DNA of 64,000 nt from Myroides odoratus (GCF_001549985.1 NZ_LROZ01000001.1:372001-436000); one strand, 5' to 3'. Numbered from the stretch's first letter, positions 50,248 through 59,863 are shown. Notes: a model not told the origin generated them from the sequence alone. Program-made: numbers and translations.

Positions 50248-52536
50248 ATGCGATTGAAAAAGAAACATAAAATAATAGGGGGTATTTTCATCCTTATTGT
50301 GGTTGTATATTGTTCGGGTCAGTGGATAATCAATTATGTCCTGAATCAGTATTTACCTACAATCATAGCAGAAAAAAACGACTCTCCTTATGATTTAACT
50401 TATCAATCCGTTCACTATTCGATTGCCGAGCGAAAGTTAACTATCCAAGACATCGACATTCAACCCAAAGCCACAACTGTAACCGATACCCTGTCCTACC
50501 TCAAAGGTAAATTAAAGCAGATTGAAATCCAGCATGTAGCCCTATGGGATTTAATCAAAAGGCATCACCTCGCAGCACAGGGAATTACTATTATTCAACC
50601 TGATATTCAACTGTTCCAACACCAAACTGCAAAAGATACAACCCCCACGCCACCCCTTCAGTTTATTCAAGCCATTGATATCAAAACGATTGCGGTAAAA
50701 CAAGCCCATGTTTTGATCCATGATGTGGAAAAAAATCTTCGTTTACATGAAGTACATAACTTTAGTGCGCAACTGAAAGGCATTCACTTCGGTGTTGAAA
50801 CTCAAGATAAACCCATTCCCTTTACCTATAAGGATTATATTATTTCTTGTGATTCTGTCCGTAGTTTAGTGTCAGATTCGCAACAGCTAACGATTCATGG
50901 AATTCAAGTCAATCCTACTCAAATTAGCACTACGCGCCTTTTACTTCAACCGTTGACAACGGTTAAGGATAAAGCCGATTTACCCCATCGCCTCTTAACC
51001 ATAGATACCCCTTCCTTGGTGCTAAAAGGAACCGATTGGGGATACAAAAATCAGGAGGATTTCTACTTGCATATTGATCAAATTCAGACACCTGCTGTGG
51101 ATGTAGTGGTAGAAGAAAATACATTATCTACCCGTAAAAAAGAAATTAAAACTTCCGTCAATCCAAAACTTTTACCTTTTGATTTGACCATAGCAGCCAT
51201 TGATATGGATAGTATTACTATTAATTCCCTCAATCAATGGTTAATTAAACGAGGAAGTCTACATCTCAAACGCGTAGTAAACAAAGCCAAAGAAGAGTTA
51301 CACATTGGAGCCATTCAGGTATTACAGCCGGATATTCACTTGCATCAATCCCAACAAAAAGCAAAGCCTAAAACCCAAAAAGTCGACGTGTTTTTTGACG
51401 ATTTAGTACAAATTGATACCCTATCCCTCCAACAGGGAAGCTTTACATCGACAAAAGGAAAGGATCGTACGGTTGTCTTGCAGACCAAAGGGGTGCAAGC
51501 TTCTATTGAGCAAATTCACCTCGATGCACAAACCTTAGCTTATAAGATTCCTGTACGCTACAAAGAAATCTCGTTTTCAGCTGAGGCAATTCAATGGAAT
51601 ACTGGGCGTTTTTACGATATCAAAATTGATAAAATACAAGGACATAATACAACATTAACTTGTAGTAATTTGGAACTAACTCCTAAATATAATCGCAAAA
51701 CGATGGTGCGCATGTTCACCTATGCGGATGATATTTTTACAGTTAAAACCAAAGCCATTACTCTTTCCAATTATACTTGGGGATTTGACCCTCAAGACGT
51801 TCTATTCTTCAAAGCGGATCACGTTCGCTTAGACCATATTAATGCCAATATATTCCGCGATAAAACGCCTACATTTAATATGAGTATAAAACCGTTGTTT
51901 AGCAAAAAACTACGCGACATTCCGTTTACATTGGAGCTAAAAAAGGTAGATATTGTCAATTCTACTTTAGAATATGAAGAATACGATCAAAAGGCAGTTG
52001 CACCAGGAAAATTGACGTTTGGGAATTTCAATGCTTCCATTCAACATGTATACAGTGGTTATAAACAAACAAAATTACCAACCACCACATTGGCTATTCA
52101 GGCTAGTTTTATGAATGCTGCACCATTACAAGTCAATTGGTCTTTTAATGTTTTGAACCGTTCAGACGACTTTCGCATTAGTGGAACCATTAAAAATTTC
52201 CCTGCTACAGCCATGCAATCCTTCTTACAACCCTATGTAAAAGCCTCTACCGAGGGGAATTTAGATTTGGTTAAATTCAATTTTACAGGGAATAACAAAG
52301 TAGCAACGGGAACTTTTGGTATGAATTATAAGGATTTAAAGGTAACTTTATATCGAAAAAATGGAGAAAAGAAAAGGAAAATACTCTCTAAAATAGGTAA
52401 TTGGTTCATTCACAAAAACTCAGCAGGGGAGTTCAAAGAAGTTGAGATAAAAAAGGTCAATCGCATAGAAGAAAAGTCTTTTTTCAATTACCTTTGGTTA
52501 TGTATTTTACAAGGTCTAAAACAAACTATTTTATAA
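50248..52536 (+). CDS. AsmA/DUF748-like membrane-anchored protein
   Basis: The 762-residue protein has a basic start and one N-terminal span (KIIGGIFILIVVVYCSGQWI), then a long periplasmic region of repeated beta-strands with phrases like LTIQDIDIQPKATTV and KLLPFDLTIAAIDMDSITI. This is the layout of AsmA-like or DUF748 proteins, which are implicated in lipid transport between the two membranes. There is no recognisable enzyme motif. The C-terminus (EKSFFNYLWLCILQGLKQTI) is hydrophobic, which could touch a membrane. It is followed 11 bp later by an SDR gene on the same strand. Confidence 0.7.
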   Translation: MRLKKKHKIIGGIFILIVVVYCSGQWIINYVLNQYLPTIIAEKNDSPYDLTYQSVHYSIAERKLTIQDIDIQPKATTVTDTLSYLKGKLKQIEIQHVALWDLIKRHHLAAQGITIIQPDIQLFQHQTAKDTTPTPPLQFIQAIDIKTIAVKQAHVLIHDVEKNLRLHEVHNFSAQLKGIHFGVETQDKPIPFTYKDYIISCDSVRSLVSDSQQLTIHGIQVNPTQISTTRLLLQPLTTVKDKADLPHRLLTIDTPSLVLKGTDWGYKNQEDFYLHIDQIQTPAVDVVVEENTLSTRKKEIKTSVNPKLLPFDLTIAAIDMDSITINSLNQWLIKRGSLHLKRVVNKAKEELHIGAIQVLQPDIHLHQSQQKAKPKTQKVDVFFDDLVQIDTLSLQQGSFTSTKGKDRTVVLQTKGVQASIEQIHLDAQTLAYKIPVRYKEISFSAEAIQWNTGRFYDIKIDKIQGHNTTLTCSNLELTPKYNRKTMVRMFTYADDIFTVKTKAITLSNYTWGFDPQDVLFFKADHVRLDHINANIFRDKTPTFNMSIKPLFSKKLRDIPFTLELKKVDIVNSTLEYEEYDQKAVAPGKLTFGNFNASIQHVYSGYKQTKLPTTTLAIQASFMNAAPLQVNWSFNVLNRSDDFRISGTIKNFPATAMQSFLQPYVKASTEGNLDLVKFNFTGNNKVATGTFGMNYKDLKVTLYRKNGEKKRKILSKIGNWFIHKNSAGEFKEVEIKKVNRIEEKSFFNYLWLCILQGLKQTIL

Positions 52537-52547
52537 CACAATCGCAT

Positions 52548-53303
52548 ATGAAAACAGTATTTATCACAGGAGCATCTTCAGGTATTGGACAAGCTACAGC
52601 CAAAGCACTAGCGCCCAATCATCGTTTAATACTTTGTGGAAGAAGAAAAGAGCGATTAGAAGCATTAGCCCAAGAATTAAATCAAACCACTGAAACACAT
52701 ATCTTAACCTTTGAAGTTCGTTCTAAAGAAGAAGTTTTTCAGGCTGTTGCTTCCTTACCTGATGCTTGGAAAGACATTGATATCCTTATCAACAATGCTG
52801 GAAATGCACATGGTTTATCTTCCTTTCAAGACGCCGCTATCGAAGATTTAGAAGCCATGATTGATATCAATGTAAAAGGGTTAATTTATGTAACTAAAGC
52901 TGTTTTACCCTTGCTATTACAACACAATCGAGGGGGACATATTGTAAATTTATCTTCGATTGCAGGTAAAGAGACCTATGCTAATGGATCCGTATATTGC
53001 GCTTCAAAAGCCGCTGTTGAGTCCATTTCAAAAGGCTTGCGCATTGATTTAAACACCAAGGGAATCAAAGTTACAAATGTTGCACCAGGTGCTGTTGAAA
53101 CAGAGTTTTCTATGGTGCGCTTTAAAGGAGATCAAGCAAAAGCAGATCAAGTATACAAAGGATATGATCCATTAAGTGCAGATGATATTGCACAAGCAAT
53201 TGCATACGCAATCAATCAACCCGATCACGTACAATTAGCAGATATGACCATTTTTCCGAAAGCACAGGCTAGTGGAACAACTTTTTACAGAAAACCTGAA
53301 TAG
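52548..53303 (+). CDS. Short-chain dehydrogenase/reductase (YdfG-like)
   Basis: From ATG 52548 (MKTVFITGASSGIGQATAKA) the product is 251 residues, the normal SDR length. It has the cofactor motif TGASSGIG, the LINNAGNA motif (about 80-87), the catalytic Ser in VNLSSIAGKETY and the YCASK pair (about 148-152). The RRKERL stretch after the second strand favours NADP. A YdfG-like role (3-hydroxy acid or serine dehydrogenase) is suggested by overall similarity. An upstream frame start at 52494 overlaps the preceding gene and is rejected. Confidence 0.92.
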   Translation: MKTVFITGASSGIGQATAKALAPNHRLILCGRRKERLEALAQELNQTTETHILTFEVRSKEEVFQAVASLPDAWKDIDILINNAGNAHGLSSFQDAAIEDLEAMIDINVKGLIYVTKAVLPLLLQHNRGGHIVNLSSIAGKETYANGSVYCASKAAVESISKGLRIDLNTKGIKVTNVAPGAVETEFSMVRFKGDQAKADQVYKGYDPLSADDIAQAIAYAINQPDHVQLADMTIFPKAQASGTTFYRKPE

Positions 53304-53330
53304 GGTAAACGATTTAAAATCAATCATTTT

Positions 53331-53993
53331 ATGAAATACCTTCTTGCAATTAGTCTCTTTGTTGGACTTCATTGCACCTTTAGTTCTCCGCTTCAAGCGA
53401 GTGAAGCTAAAAGCACTTGGAAAGAAAACCTTACCCCTTTACTCCAAGCGACTTCGGATACCGTTTTTATTGATTTAAAAAACGATCCTGATTTTAAATT
53501 TGCCAACAATTTACGTTGGTTTCAAGACCCAGAATTATCTCTTTTTGGGATTAAAACAAAAACAGGGGAACTGTTTATTGAACCTTTATTTCATCAAATC
53601 GAATCTTTTGTTGATAATGTTTCGATTGTAACCTTTGAAGGTTATCAAGGCGCCATCAACGACAAAGGTGAAATTGTAATTCCTTACATCTATGAAGAAT
53701 TACAAACGAGTAGTGAAGAGCGAATTGCTTACTATGAAGGTGGTTTATGGGGATTCTTCTCCAACACCGGAGATAAAGTAATTCCCGCTTCGTATGAGTT
53801 TGTAGGTAATTTTTCAGAAGGCCTTGCTTTGGCCTCTAAAGACAATTTATTTGGCTATATCAATAACCAAGGGAAAGTTATGATTCCCTTTCAATACGAA
53901 TATGCCAGCAATTTTGAAAATGGACAAGCACAAGTGGAGGTTAAATTCCGCGCTTTTACCATCAATAAAAAAGGAATAAAAATATCGAATTAG
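53331..53993 (+). CDS. WG-repeat secreted protein
   Basis: The 220-residue protein has a signal peptide (MKYLLAISLFVGLHCTFSSP, cut near QASEA) and several WG/KWG-type repeats of ~40 residues: GYQGAINDKGEIVIPYIYEE, GLWGFFSNTGDKVIPASYEF and LFGYINNQGKVMIPFQYEYA. WG repeats form beta-hairpins; function is unknown but often envelope-related. It lies 27 bp after the SDR gene, so the two may be cotranscribed. Confidence 0.82.
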   Translation: MKYLLAISLFVGLHCTFSSPLQASEAKSTWKENLTPLLQATSDTVFIDLKNDPDFKFANNLRWFQDPELSLFGIKTKTGELFIEPLFHQIESFVDNVSIVTFEGYQGAINDKGEIVIPYIYEELQTSSEERIAYYEGGLWGFFSNTGDKVIPASYEFVGNFSEGLALASKDNLFGYINNQGKVMIPFQYEYASNFENGQAQVEVKFRAFTINKKGIKISN

Positions 53994-54014
53994 AGAGGGT
54001 GAGGCGATAAGAAG

Positions 54015-54310
54015 ATGAACAAAAGAGCAAAACCTCACAAAGTACAAATCTCACAAAGCACAAACCTCACAAATAACAAAGCACAAAGAGCAAAGAGCAA
54101 AGTACACCCCTCACATCATTACAAACGTTGCGTGACGGATGCGACCCCTCCTTCGTCGGGGTGACATACTGGGGGGATTATGGGAAGGTGATAAGCAAAC
54201 CTCACAAAAAAGCAAACCTCACAAAAAAGCAAACCTCACAAAAAAGCAAACCTCACAAAAAAACAAACCTCACAAAAAAACAAACCTCACAAAAAACAAA
54301 TATCCCCCAT
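54015..54310. repeat. Minisatellite of CAAACCTCACAAAA units
   Basis: The region starts with irregular words such as CAAATCTCACAAAGCACAAACCTCAC and becomes a regular 17-bp tandem repeat, about six units of AAGCAAACCTCACAAAA, at about 54190-54300. The same words occur once at 36074-36095. The frame through it (54128-54322) is low-complexity Lys/Thr and not a gene. Confidence 0.8.
54136..54167 (+). repeat. Solitary arm of the palindromic element
   Basis: CGGATGCGACCCCTCC then TTCGTCGGGGTGACAT matches the second arm of the 102-bp element (TGGATGCGACCCTTCC then TCCGTCAGGGTGACAT) with a few changes; the centre and first arm are missing. It sits just before the 17-bp minisatellite. Confidence 0.7.
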
Positions 54311-54420
54311 AAACCTAAATAGAAAATGGGAGAAAGAAATAAGAAAAAAGTAGGACGTACTCTTTTCATATTGCTCTTCTCCCATCTTCAATAAACAACT
54401 AACTCAAACATTCGTATAGT

Positions 54421-56304
54421 TTACAGCCCATCAAACTTTATTCCTAAAGTGAACCATCTACCTGGCATTGGCACAGCGCCAGCCTCAATATAGGTTGTGT
54501 CAAATATATTCTGAGCATCTATATAGAACTTTAGCTTATCCAAGGCATAGTTCAGACGAATATCTGTAATCCAATAACTCTTATACGTCAATCGTTCATT
54601 GAATCGATTCGCTAAGGTTACACTAAACTTATCATAGGTATAGTTTACAGTTCCCACCACTTGGTGTTTCAAACTTTCTAAGGCATATTTAGAAAGCACC
54701 CCTGCATCTGCTGATTTGTTTTCAATAGTTGGAGACAGGTAGGTATATGAAATCCCTAAATTCCACATATTCAACTCATCACCCAAACGATAACGCAAGG
54801 CTGTATTGACTCCTTTTGTCTTATTTTTAGACGCATTATACGGTTGGTACGGTTGATTCATATCCACGCGAATCCAATCAACAAAATCATCAATATCGCG
54901 GTAGAATACAAAAGCTTCTGCTTGAAAGCGATCTGTTCTATACTTCCCTCCCACCTCAACTTGATAAGCTTTCTCTGGAGTTAAATCAGGATTTCCAATA
55001 TTACCTGGACGTTGGTCTAAGTATAAATCCGTAAACGAGGGAATTCTACTCGCCGTACCAGCGTTAAAAGTAGCTTGCCAATGCGGATTGAAATTATAAC
55101 TCGCATCAATTCCAGGAAAAACTTCCCATCCGTATTTTGTGTTATAATTGACATAAGCGCCAATATTCACATCTAACTGCTCCAACCAATTTCTTTGAAA
55201 GGCAGCAAAGAATCCGTAATTACTTTTGCTGTGATCGCCAATGTTGGTTGAATTAATTTCTTCGTAACGCATTTCACCGCCAAACGTGAATTTCCCATAA
55301 TCAGCGGTATACTCTCCATTGACATTTGAGGTAATCGCATGAGTATAATGTCTACTTCTTGCTACATCTAAACGCTGGCGATAATAGCGGTAATCATCAA
55401 AATTATAGCGATACGCTACACTAGGCATAAACGTTAAACGATCGGATAAATAATGACGAGAACTCAAATTCAACATCGTCGTACTGACAATTTCTTTCGA
55501 TTCTTTATCCCCTGGTGCAGCATAATAGCCATTGGCTCCAAAAGAACTATTGGCATGCCCTGCTAAAATCATGATGGTATTTTGATCATTGGGAACAATA
55601 TTTCCTTGATAAAATACTTTATTGTTATGATAGGCTGTATTATAGCGATATCCATTTCCAGAATCATGACTGGCAAATAGCAAGTGATTATCTTTGGCAC
55701 GTACTAGTGTTCCTCCTACTTGAACTCCTCGGTTGTTGTAGGTTTCATTGTGATCCTCTTCTTTGTCTTTTTTAAAGCTCGTACCTCCGTACACAGCCGC
55801 GAAGACTCCATCCTTCTTTGGATTTTTCGTCACAATATTCACTACCCCAGTCAAACTATTTATTCCATACAAGCGAGCCGAAGGTCCACGTACAATTTCA
55901 ATGCGCTCTACAGCTTCTAATGGAATGGGAATATTCAGTGAATTATGTCCCGTTTGGGGATCCGAAATCTTTTGACCATTCAACAATAAAACATTCTGCT
56001 CAAAACTTCCTCCATCAATACTCAAATCGGCTTGCGTTCCATTAGGACCACGCTGTCTCAAATCCACTCCAGCTACAAAACTCAACAACTCATTAACTGA
56101 ACTTACAGGTAACTGCTTGATTTGATCCTGCCCAACGACCGTAATATTTCTATTCTTTAAAGTACTTGGAAGCTGTAATCGCTGGTTGTAAATTACAATT
56201 TCTTCCATATTATCCTCAACTGTTGTCGTGCTTTTTTCTTGTGCATAACCTGATGCAGTTACAAAGCCACAAAGCGTTAAGGCTACATAAAATTGACGTT
56301 TCAT
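54421..56304 (-). CDS. TonB-dependent receptor, BtuB/FepA-like plug
   Basis: The 627-residue protein has a signal peptide (cut near GYAQEK), a TonB-box-like start (NMEEIVIYNQRLQ), a plug with VNELLSFVAGVDLRQRGP and RIEIVRGPSARLYGINSLTG (about 65-150), and a 22-strand barrel ending in a Phe-rich last strand. Size and motifs resemble BtuB (B12) or small siderophore receptors; no cobalamin riboswitch is visible upstream, so B12 is not supported. Two direct repeats (56363-56395) lie upstream of its promoter. Single-gene unit. Confidence 0.85.
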   Translation of the reverse strand: MKRQFYVALTLCGFVTASGYAQEKSTTTVEDNMEEIVIYNQRLQLPSTLKNRNITVVGQDQIKQLPVSSVNELLSFVAGVDLRQRGPNGTQADLSIDGGSFEQNVLLLNGQKISDPQTGHNSLNIPIPLEAVERIEIVRGPSARLYGINSLTGVVNIVTKNPKKDGVFAAVYGGTSFKKDKEEDHNETYNNRGVQVGGTLVRAKDNHLLFASHDSGNGYRYNTAYHNNKVFYQGNIVPNDQNTIMILAGHANSSFGANGYYAAPGDKESKEIVSTTMLNLSSRHYLSDRLTFMPSVAYRYNFDDYRYYRQRLDVARSRHYTHAITSNVNGEYTADYGKFTFGGEMRYEEINSTNIGDHSKSNYGFFAAFQRNWLEQLDVNIGAYVNYNTKYGWEVFPGIDASYNFNPHWQATFNAGTASRIPSFTDLYLDQRPGNIGNPDLTPEKAYQVEVGGKYRTDRFQAEAFVFYRDIDDFVDWIRVDMNQPYQPYNASKNKTKGVNTALRYRLGDELNMWNLGISYTYLSPTIENKSADAGVLSKYALESLKHQVVGTVNYTYDKFSVTLANRFNERLTYKSYWITDIRLNYALDKLKFYIDAQNIFDTTYIEAGAVPMPGRWFTLGIKFDGL

Positions 56305-56331
56305 AAGTATTCAATATTCATTTGTATGCTG

Positions 56332-56339
56332 CAAATGTA
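56332..56339 (-). promoter_or_regulatory. -7 element of the BtuB-like receptor gene
   Basis: TACATTTG on the minus strand, 27 bp before the start codon. Confidence 0.6.
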
Positions 56340-56362
56340 GGAGAGGATTTTTCTCCGTTTCT

Positions 56363-56395
56363 AGTCCGGTTTAAAGATAGAAAACAGTCCGGTTT
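56363..56395 (-). promoter_or_regulatory. Direct repeats AAACCGGACT upstream of the receptor gene
   Basis: Two exact copies (56363-56372 and 56386-56395, read on the minus strand), 23 bp centre to centre, at about -35 and -58 from the predicted start. This is the geometry of a dimeric activator such as an AraC- or LytTR-type protein. Confidence 0.6.
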
Positions 56396-56489
56396 GAAAC
56401 TTTCTAAAAAAAATATTTTATTTCTTTCATTTTAGGACTTCTACTTAAACTCGCATGATTATCATATCTTAAATGTAAATTATTTTCAT

Positions 56490-56497
56490 TATTTTTG
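56490..56497 (+). promoter_or_regulatory. -7 element of the L,D-transpeptidase gene
   Basis: Perfect TATTTTTG, 17 bp before ATG 56515. Confidence 0.6.
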
Positions 56498-56514
56498 GTC
56501 TATAATCTTGCTAT

Positions 56515-58107
56515 ATGATTAAGAAATTAGTACTTCCAACCGTATTGCTTACTTGTGTGCTCTCCTCTTGTGGTGAGCGAAGCAAACAAGCCATGCGAGT
56601 CGTCTATGGTGAAAATGAAGTGGTTGAGGCTTTGAATGAAGTCCCCAGCATCCAATTTGACTCTTTACAAACTAGTGCGCTTCAAGAAGAAGTTCGCCTT
56701 TTTTACAAAACCAATGACTACCATCTAGGCTGGTTCAATGCAGCGAATAGGCAGCAACTCTTAGAAAGTGTTCGCGATCTCCAAAATGATGGAATCAAAA
56801 TTGCATCAAAAGAATTACACAAACTCATAGCGTTAGATGCTACCTATGAACAACTCCCTGAAGCAGATAAAATTCAAGCGGATTTTTTATTTTCTACAAT
56901 GTATGTCAATACGTTAGATCATCTATTCAATGGTAGTGTTAGAGCGAAGCGTTTGTATGGAGATTGGGAAATAACGCCCAAACCATTAAATACCAGTGCC
57001 ACAATGCTTTTGGCTTTAGAGCATGAGAGTATTACATTAAGCTATGACAGTATTCGAACCAAACAACCGGTATACACACAATTAAGAAAAAAGCTATCCT
57101 CTTATTATGCCTTAGAAAAAGACAGCCTAAAACCGTTTAAACAAGGTAAAATTAACGATACAATTCCAGAACTTGTTGCCCTCAAAAAGCACTTGATTTT
57201 CTTAAATCAATTGGCAGATAGTCTGCAGACAGATGCGATTTACAATCAAGCAACCGCTCAATCCATTAAGGCTTTTCAAAAAGAAAAGAAACTCAATGTT
57301 ACGGGCTTTACCGATACAAAAACCATTGATGCTATTTTGCGAGATGAAAATGCTTTAAAGGAAAAAATAATTGTCAATTTAGAACGTTGGCGTTGGTTTC
57401 CGAGAGAATTTTCATCCCATTATATTTTGGTGAACATTCCCGCTTACAGCTTAGTTTCTGTGTCCAATCAGGATACCATTCGACAACACAAAGTTGTTGT
57501 GGGAACAGCAGCGCGTAAAACACCTATTTTAAGCTCGACCTTGACAACCGTTGTATTGAATCCTACTTGGACAGTACCACCAACCATCAAAAAAAATGAT
57601 TTGGTGCCTAAGGCAAGTAACGATTTGTCTTATTTTTCAAGGTTGAATTTTACTATTTACAATAGTCAAGGAAAAGTGGTTTCCCCAGAAAATTGGGATG
57701 CAAGCAAAGGTACTTCCTACCGTTACGTACAAAAAGGAGGACCAGGGAATACGTTGGGACGTGTCAAATTTCTGTTTCAAAACAACCATGCGGTTTATCT
57801 ACATGATACCCCAAGTCAATGGGGGTTTGCCCGTAACGACAGAAACCTAAGCTCAGGATGTGTACGCGTACAAGATCCTTTTGATTTGACGGCCTATATT
57901 TTTGAACTTGCGGCTCCAAATTTAACCAAAGAGGAAGTGGATAAGATTATCGCTTCTCAAGACACCAAAAGTATCAAAGTAAGTGAAAATCCAATTGATG
58001 TCCATTTGTTGTACTGGACGGTGCAAGTTGATACGCAAGGAAAATTCACCTATTTCAAAGATATCTATAAGTATGACGAAGAACTTTATAAGCGTTTAAG
58101 CAAATAA
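56515..58107 (+). CDS. L,D-transpeptidase, YcbB-like lipoprotein
   Basis: The 530-residue protein has a lipoprotein signal (lipobox LSSC near residue 19), a helical N-terminal domain (about 45-215), a peptidoglycan-binding domain (about 240-285, ATAQSIKAFQKEKKLNVTGF) and a YkuD catalytic domain (about 295-480). The active site shows YLHDTPSQWGFARN and SSGCVRVQDP, with His and Cys in the expected order. YcbB-type enzymes make 3-3 cross-links in peptidoglycan. It is anchored to the inner or outer membrane, facing the periplasm. Own promoter, and a terminator shared with a convergent gene. Confidence 0.92.
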   Translation: MIKKLVLPTVLLTCVLSSCGERSKQAMRVVYGENEVVEALNEVPSIQFDSLQTSALQEEVRLFYKTNDYHLGWFNAANRQQLLESVRDLQNDGIKIASKELHKLIALDATYEQLPEADKIQADFLFSTMYVNTLDHLFNGSVRAKRLYGDWEITPKPLNTSATMLLALEHESITLSYDSIRTKQPVYTQLRKKLSSYYALEKDSLKPFKQGKINDTIPELVALKKHLIFLNQLADSLQTDAIYNQATAQSIKAFQKEKKLNVTGFTDTKTIDAILRDENALKEKIIVNLERWRWFPREFSSHYILVNIPAYSLVSVSNQDTIRQHKVVVGTAARKTPILSSTLTTVVLNPTWTVPPTIKKNDLVPKASNDLSYFSRLNFTIYNSQGKVVSPENWDASKGTSYRYVQKGGPGNTLGRVKFLFQNNHAVYLHDTPSQWGFARNDRNLSSGCVRVQDPFDLTAYIFELAAPNLTKEEVDKIIASQDTKSIKVSENPIDVHLLYWTVQVDTQGKFTYFKDIYKYDEELYKRLSK

Positions 58108-58128
58108 GAAATCGTAGTTCTACCATAA

Positions 58129-58163
58129 AAATAGCCTCTGATGCATCAGAGGCTATTTCTTTT
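58129..58163. terminator. Bidirectional terminator between convergent genes
   Basis: Fourteen-bp perfect stem AAATAGCCTCTGAT with a 2-base centre, T-rich on both sides, between the L,D-transpeptidase and the lipoprotein gene at 58162. Confidence 0.9.
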
Positions 58164-58620
58164 ATTTCATTAGCTGAAAAGTTCCTTGAATAAAACTTGC
58201 ACTTCTCTTTCCTTGACTACTTGTTTCATCCGCATAGCTTAAAAAAGCATCGACACTTCCCTTCTGTGTATCAATAACTTGACTAACCGTTAACCCATCG
58301 CTTTCAATCCAGTTAATAAAAAACAGGTGATCCCCTATTTTTTTATAATACATGGTTTCCGTTCCTTCAGAAACCACTCCCTCTGCATTCGTGGTTTTCC
58401 AATGTAACTGATTTTCTGATACATACTCTACCTCCGCTTTAAAATCAGGATAGGTTAAAATTCCCTTGTGTCCAATTAGTGATTCCTGCTCTTGCGTTGA
58501 TGCTGTATGAGTAGCTTCGGTTGTTTGATTGATATCTGCTTCTTTTACTGTTGAACCTCCTTGTTTGCAAGCCAAGAACAACAAAGGAGTTGCAAGTAAA
58601 CATAGACTGATTTTTTTCAT
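58162..58620 (-). CDS. MoaF-like lipocalin-type lipoprotein
   Basis: The 152-residue protein has a lipoprotein signal (lipobox LFLAC, Cys at ~18) and a beta-rich mature part: GKILTY-like strand, FKAEVEYVSENQLHWKTT, MYYKKIGDHLFFINWIES and LTVSQVIDTQKGSVDAFLS. The strand order resembles MoaF-like lipocalin folds, which bind small molecules; no function is proven. Single-gene unit. Confidence 0.65.
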   Translation of the reverse strand: MKKISLCLLATPLLFLACKQGGSTVKEADINQTTEATHTASTQEQESLIGHKGILTYPDFKAEVEYVSENQLHWKTTNAEGVVSEGTETMYYKKIGDHLFFINWIESDGLTVSQVIDTQKGSVDAFLSYADETSSQGKRSASFIQGTFQLMK

Positions 58621-58740
58621 TGCTTCATTTTTTAAATTATAAGATTTACCCTACAAAGAATGGCATGGTATTCCAACTTGTATTCCACTTAAAAGTAACA
58701 AAAAGTAGGCCTAATTCCATCAAAAAATCATTTTTTTAAA

Positions 58741-58780
58741 TAAAAATGTCCAACGCACCGTTGTACGTTGGACATTTTTA
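58741..58780 (-). terminator. Terminator of the YkuD_2-type transpeptidase gene
   Basis: Fifteen-bp stem TAAAAATGTCCAACG with its complement, ten-base loop, T-run on the minus strand. It starts 26 bp past the stop codon. Confidence 0.85.
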
Positions 58781-58805
58781 GCAACTACTAGTTGAATCTT
58801 ATTTT

Positions 58806-59561
58806 TTAGATTAAATATTTCGATTGTTTTAAATAATCTTGTTGTGTAGAGTAAATAAACAAACAAGACTCCTCTTTAATTAATTCGATTAATTCTCTAT
58901 TTACTTCATTTGGAACAGCAGGACAACCGTAGCTTCTACCTAAACGTCCTTGTTTTAAGGCTAATACAGGAGATGCATAATCTGCGCCATGTACAACAAT
59001 CGCACGTGTACGTGCATTGTCATTGATTCCTTTTTCCAATCCATCTAAACGCATAGAAAAACCATTGCTTCCTTGATACGTTTCACCCGTTTTATAGAAT
59101 CCTAAACTACTCATATGAGAATTGATTCGGTTTGAAAAAGCAGTAGCAAATTCATCCCCTGTTTTTTTCCCATGGGCCACTACAGATTCCAATAGCACCG
59201 TATTCTTCTCCATATCAATCACCCATAGGCGTTTTTGTGTAGAAGAAACACTAAAATCAACAATAGTCAATTTATTATTCTTGATTAAACCTTCTTCTTG
59301 CATCTTAAAATAGCCTTTCAACGCCATCGTAAATACTTTCTCTGAAGGAGCATTAAACGCTTTTAAATCTAACGTATGAAAAAGTGTATTTGCTTTTAAT
59401 GCAAAACTTTCTTCTGCGGTTAGTTCTGTTTTTTCTACTTTCTCTGTTATATCAGCATCCAACTGAATGGATGAACTATCAAATTGAATTGAATTCTTGG
59501 CAATACCTGCACCAACTAATACCAAAGCCGCCGAAGCCACTATCCACTGCTTATAATTCAT
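58806..59561 (-). CDS. Murein L,D-transpeptidase-like protein (YkuD_2 type)
   Basis: From ATG 59561 (MNYKQWIVASAALVLVGAGI) the product is 251 residues, with an N-terminal signal or anchor. The catalytic region has VVHGADYASP and GRLGRSYGCPAVP, the His and Cys of the 'murein L,D-transpeptidase catalytic domain family' (a YkuD relative common in Bacteroidota). It probably acts on peptidoglycan in the periplasm. The longer frame from 59648 adds 29 hydrophobic residues before the natural signal and is rejected. The second transpeptidase gene is 0.7 kb away on the other strand. Confidence 0.88.
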   Translation of the reverse strand: MNYKQWIVASAALVLVGAGIAKNSIQFDSSSIQLDADITEKVEKTELTAEESFALKANTLFHTLDLKAFNAPSEKVFTMALKGYFKMQEEGLIKNNKLTIVDFSVSSTQKRLWVIDMEKNTVLLESVVAHGKKTGDEFATAFSNRINSHMSSLGFYKTGETYQGSNGFSMRLDGLEKGINDNARTRAIVVHGADYASPVLALKQGRLGRSYGCPAVPNEVNRELIELIKEESCLFIYSTQQDYLKQSKYLI

Positions 59562-59819
59562 TGTAATATCTTTAAAAAAGGGGTTATTTTTAATTACGAA
59601 GTCGTAAAAATAAAAAAATATTTTTACCAAACAAATGATAATCACCAAAGTAAGGATATAATTATGTTTTTTTTGTACATTCTTTGCGAATTGAGCATTT
59701 TTCGTATCCTAAAATCACAATTTCCTTAAAACCTCAAAAGTCAGAAGCGAAAACTGTCTTTTTTTTAAATAAAGTGCAGGAATATCCCCTCAAAAAGTAG
59801 AACTTAGAAATACAATCTG

Positions 59820-59827
59820 TAAATTTG
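59820..59827 (+). promoter_or_regulatory. -7 element of gpmI
   Basis: Perfect TAAATTTG, 36 bp before ATG 59864. Confidence 0.6.
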
Positions 59828-59863
59828 TCTAAGGAATAATTCAAACGACAAAAACACACAGCA

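Noticed and set aside
54190-54310. CRISPR-like or coding repeat at 54 kb
   Set aside because: The 17-bp units are contiguous with no spacers; the frame 54128-54322 is low-complexity Lys/Thr sequence beginning in a palindromic-element arm.
56305-56514. Cobalamin riboswitch upstream of the BtuB-like receptor
   Set aside because: The leader is only about 20 nt after the promoter box, and no B12-box-like sequence is present in the gap.
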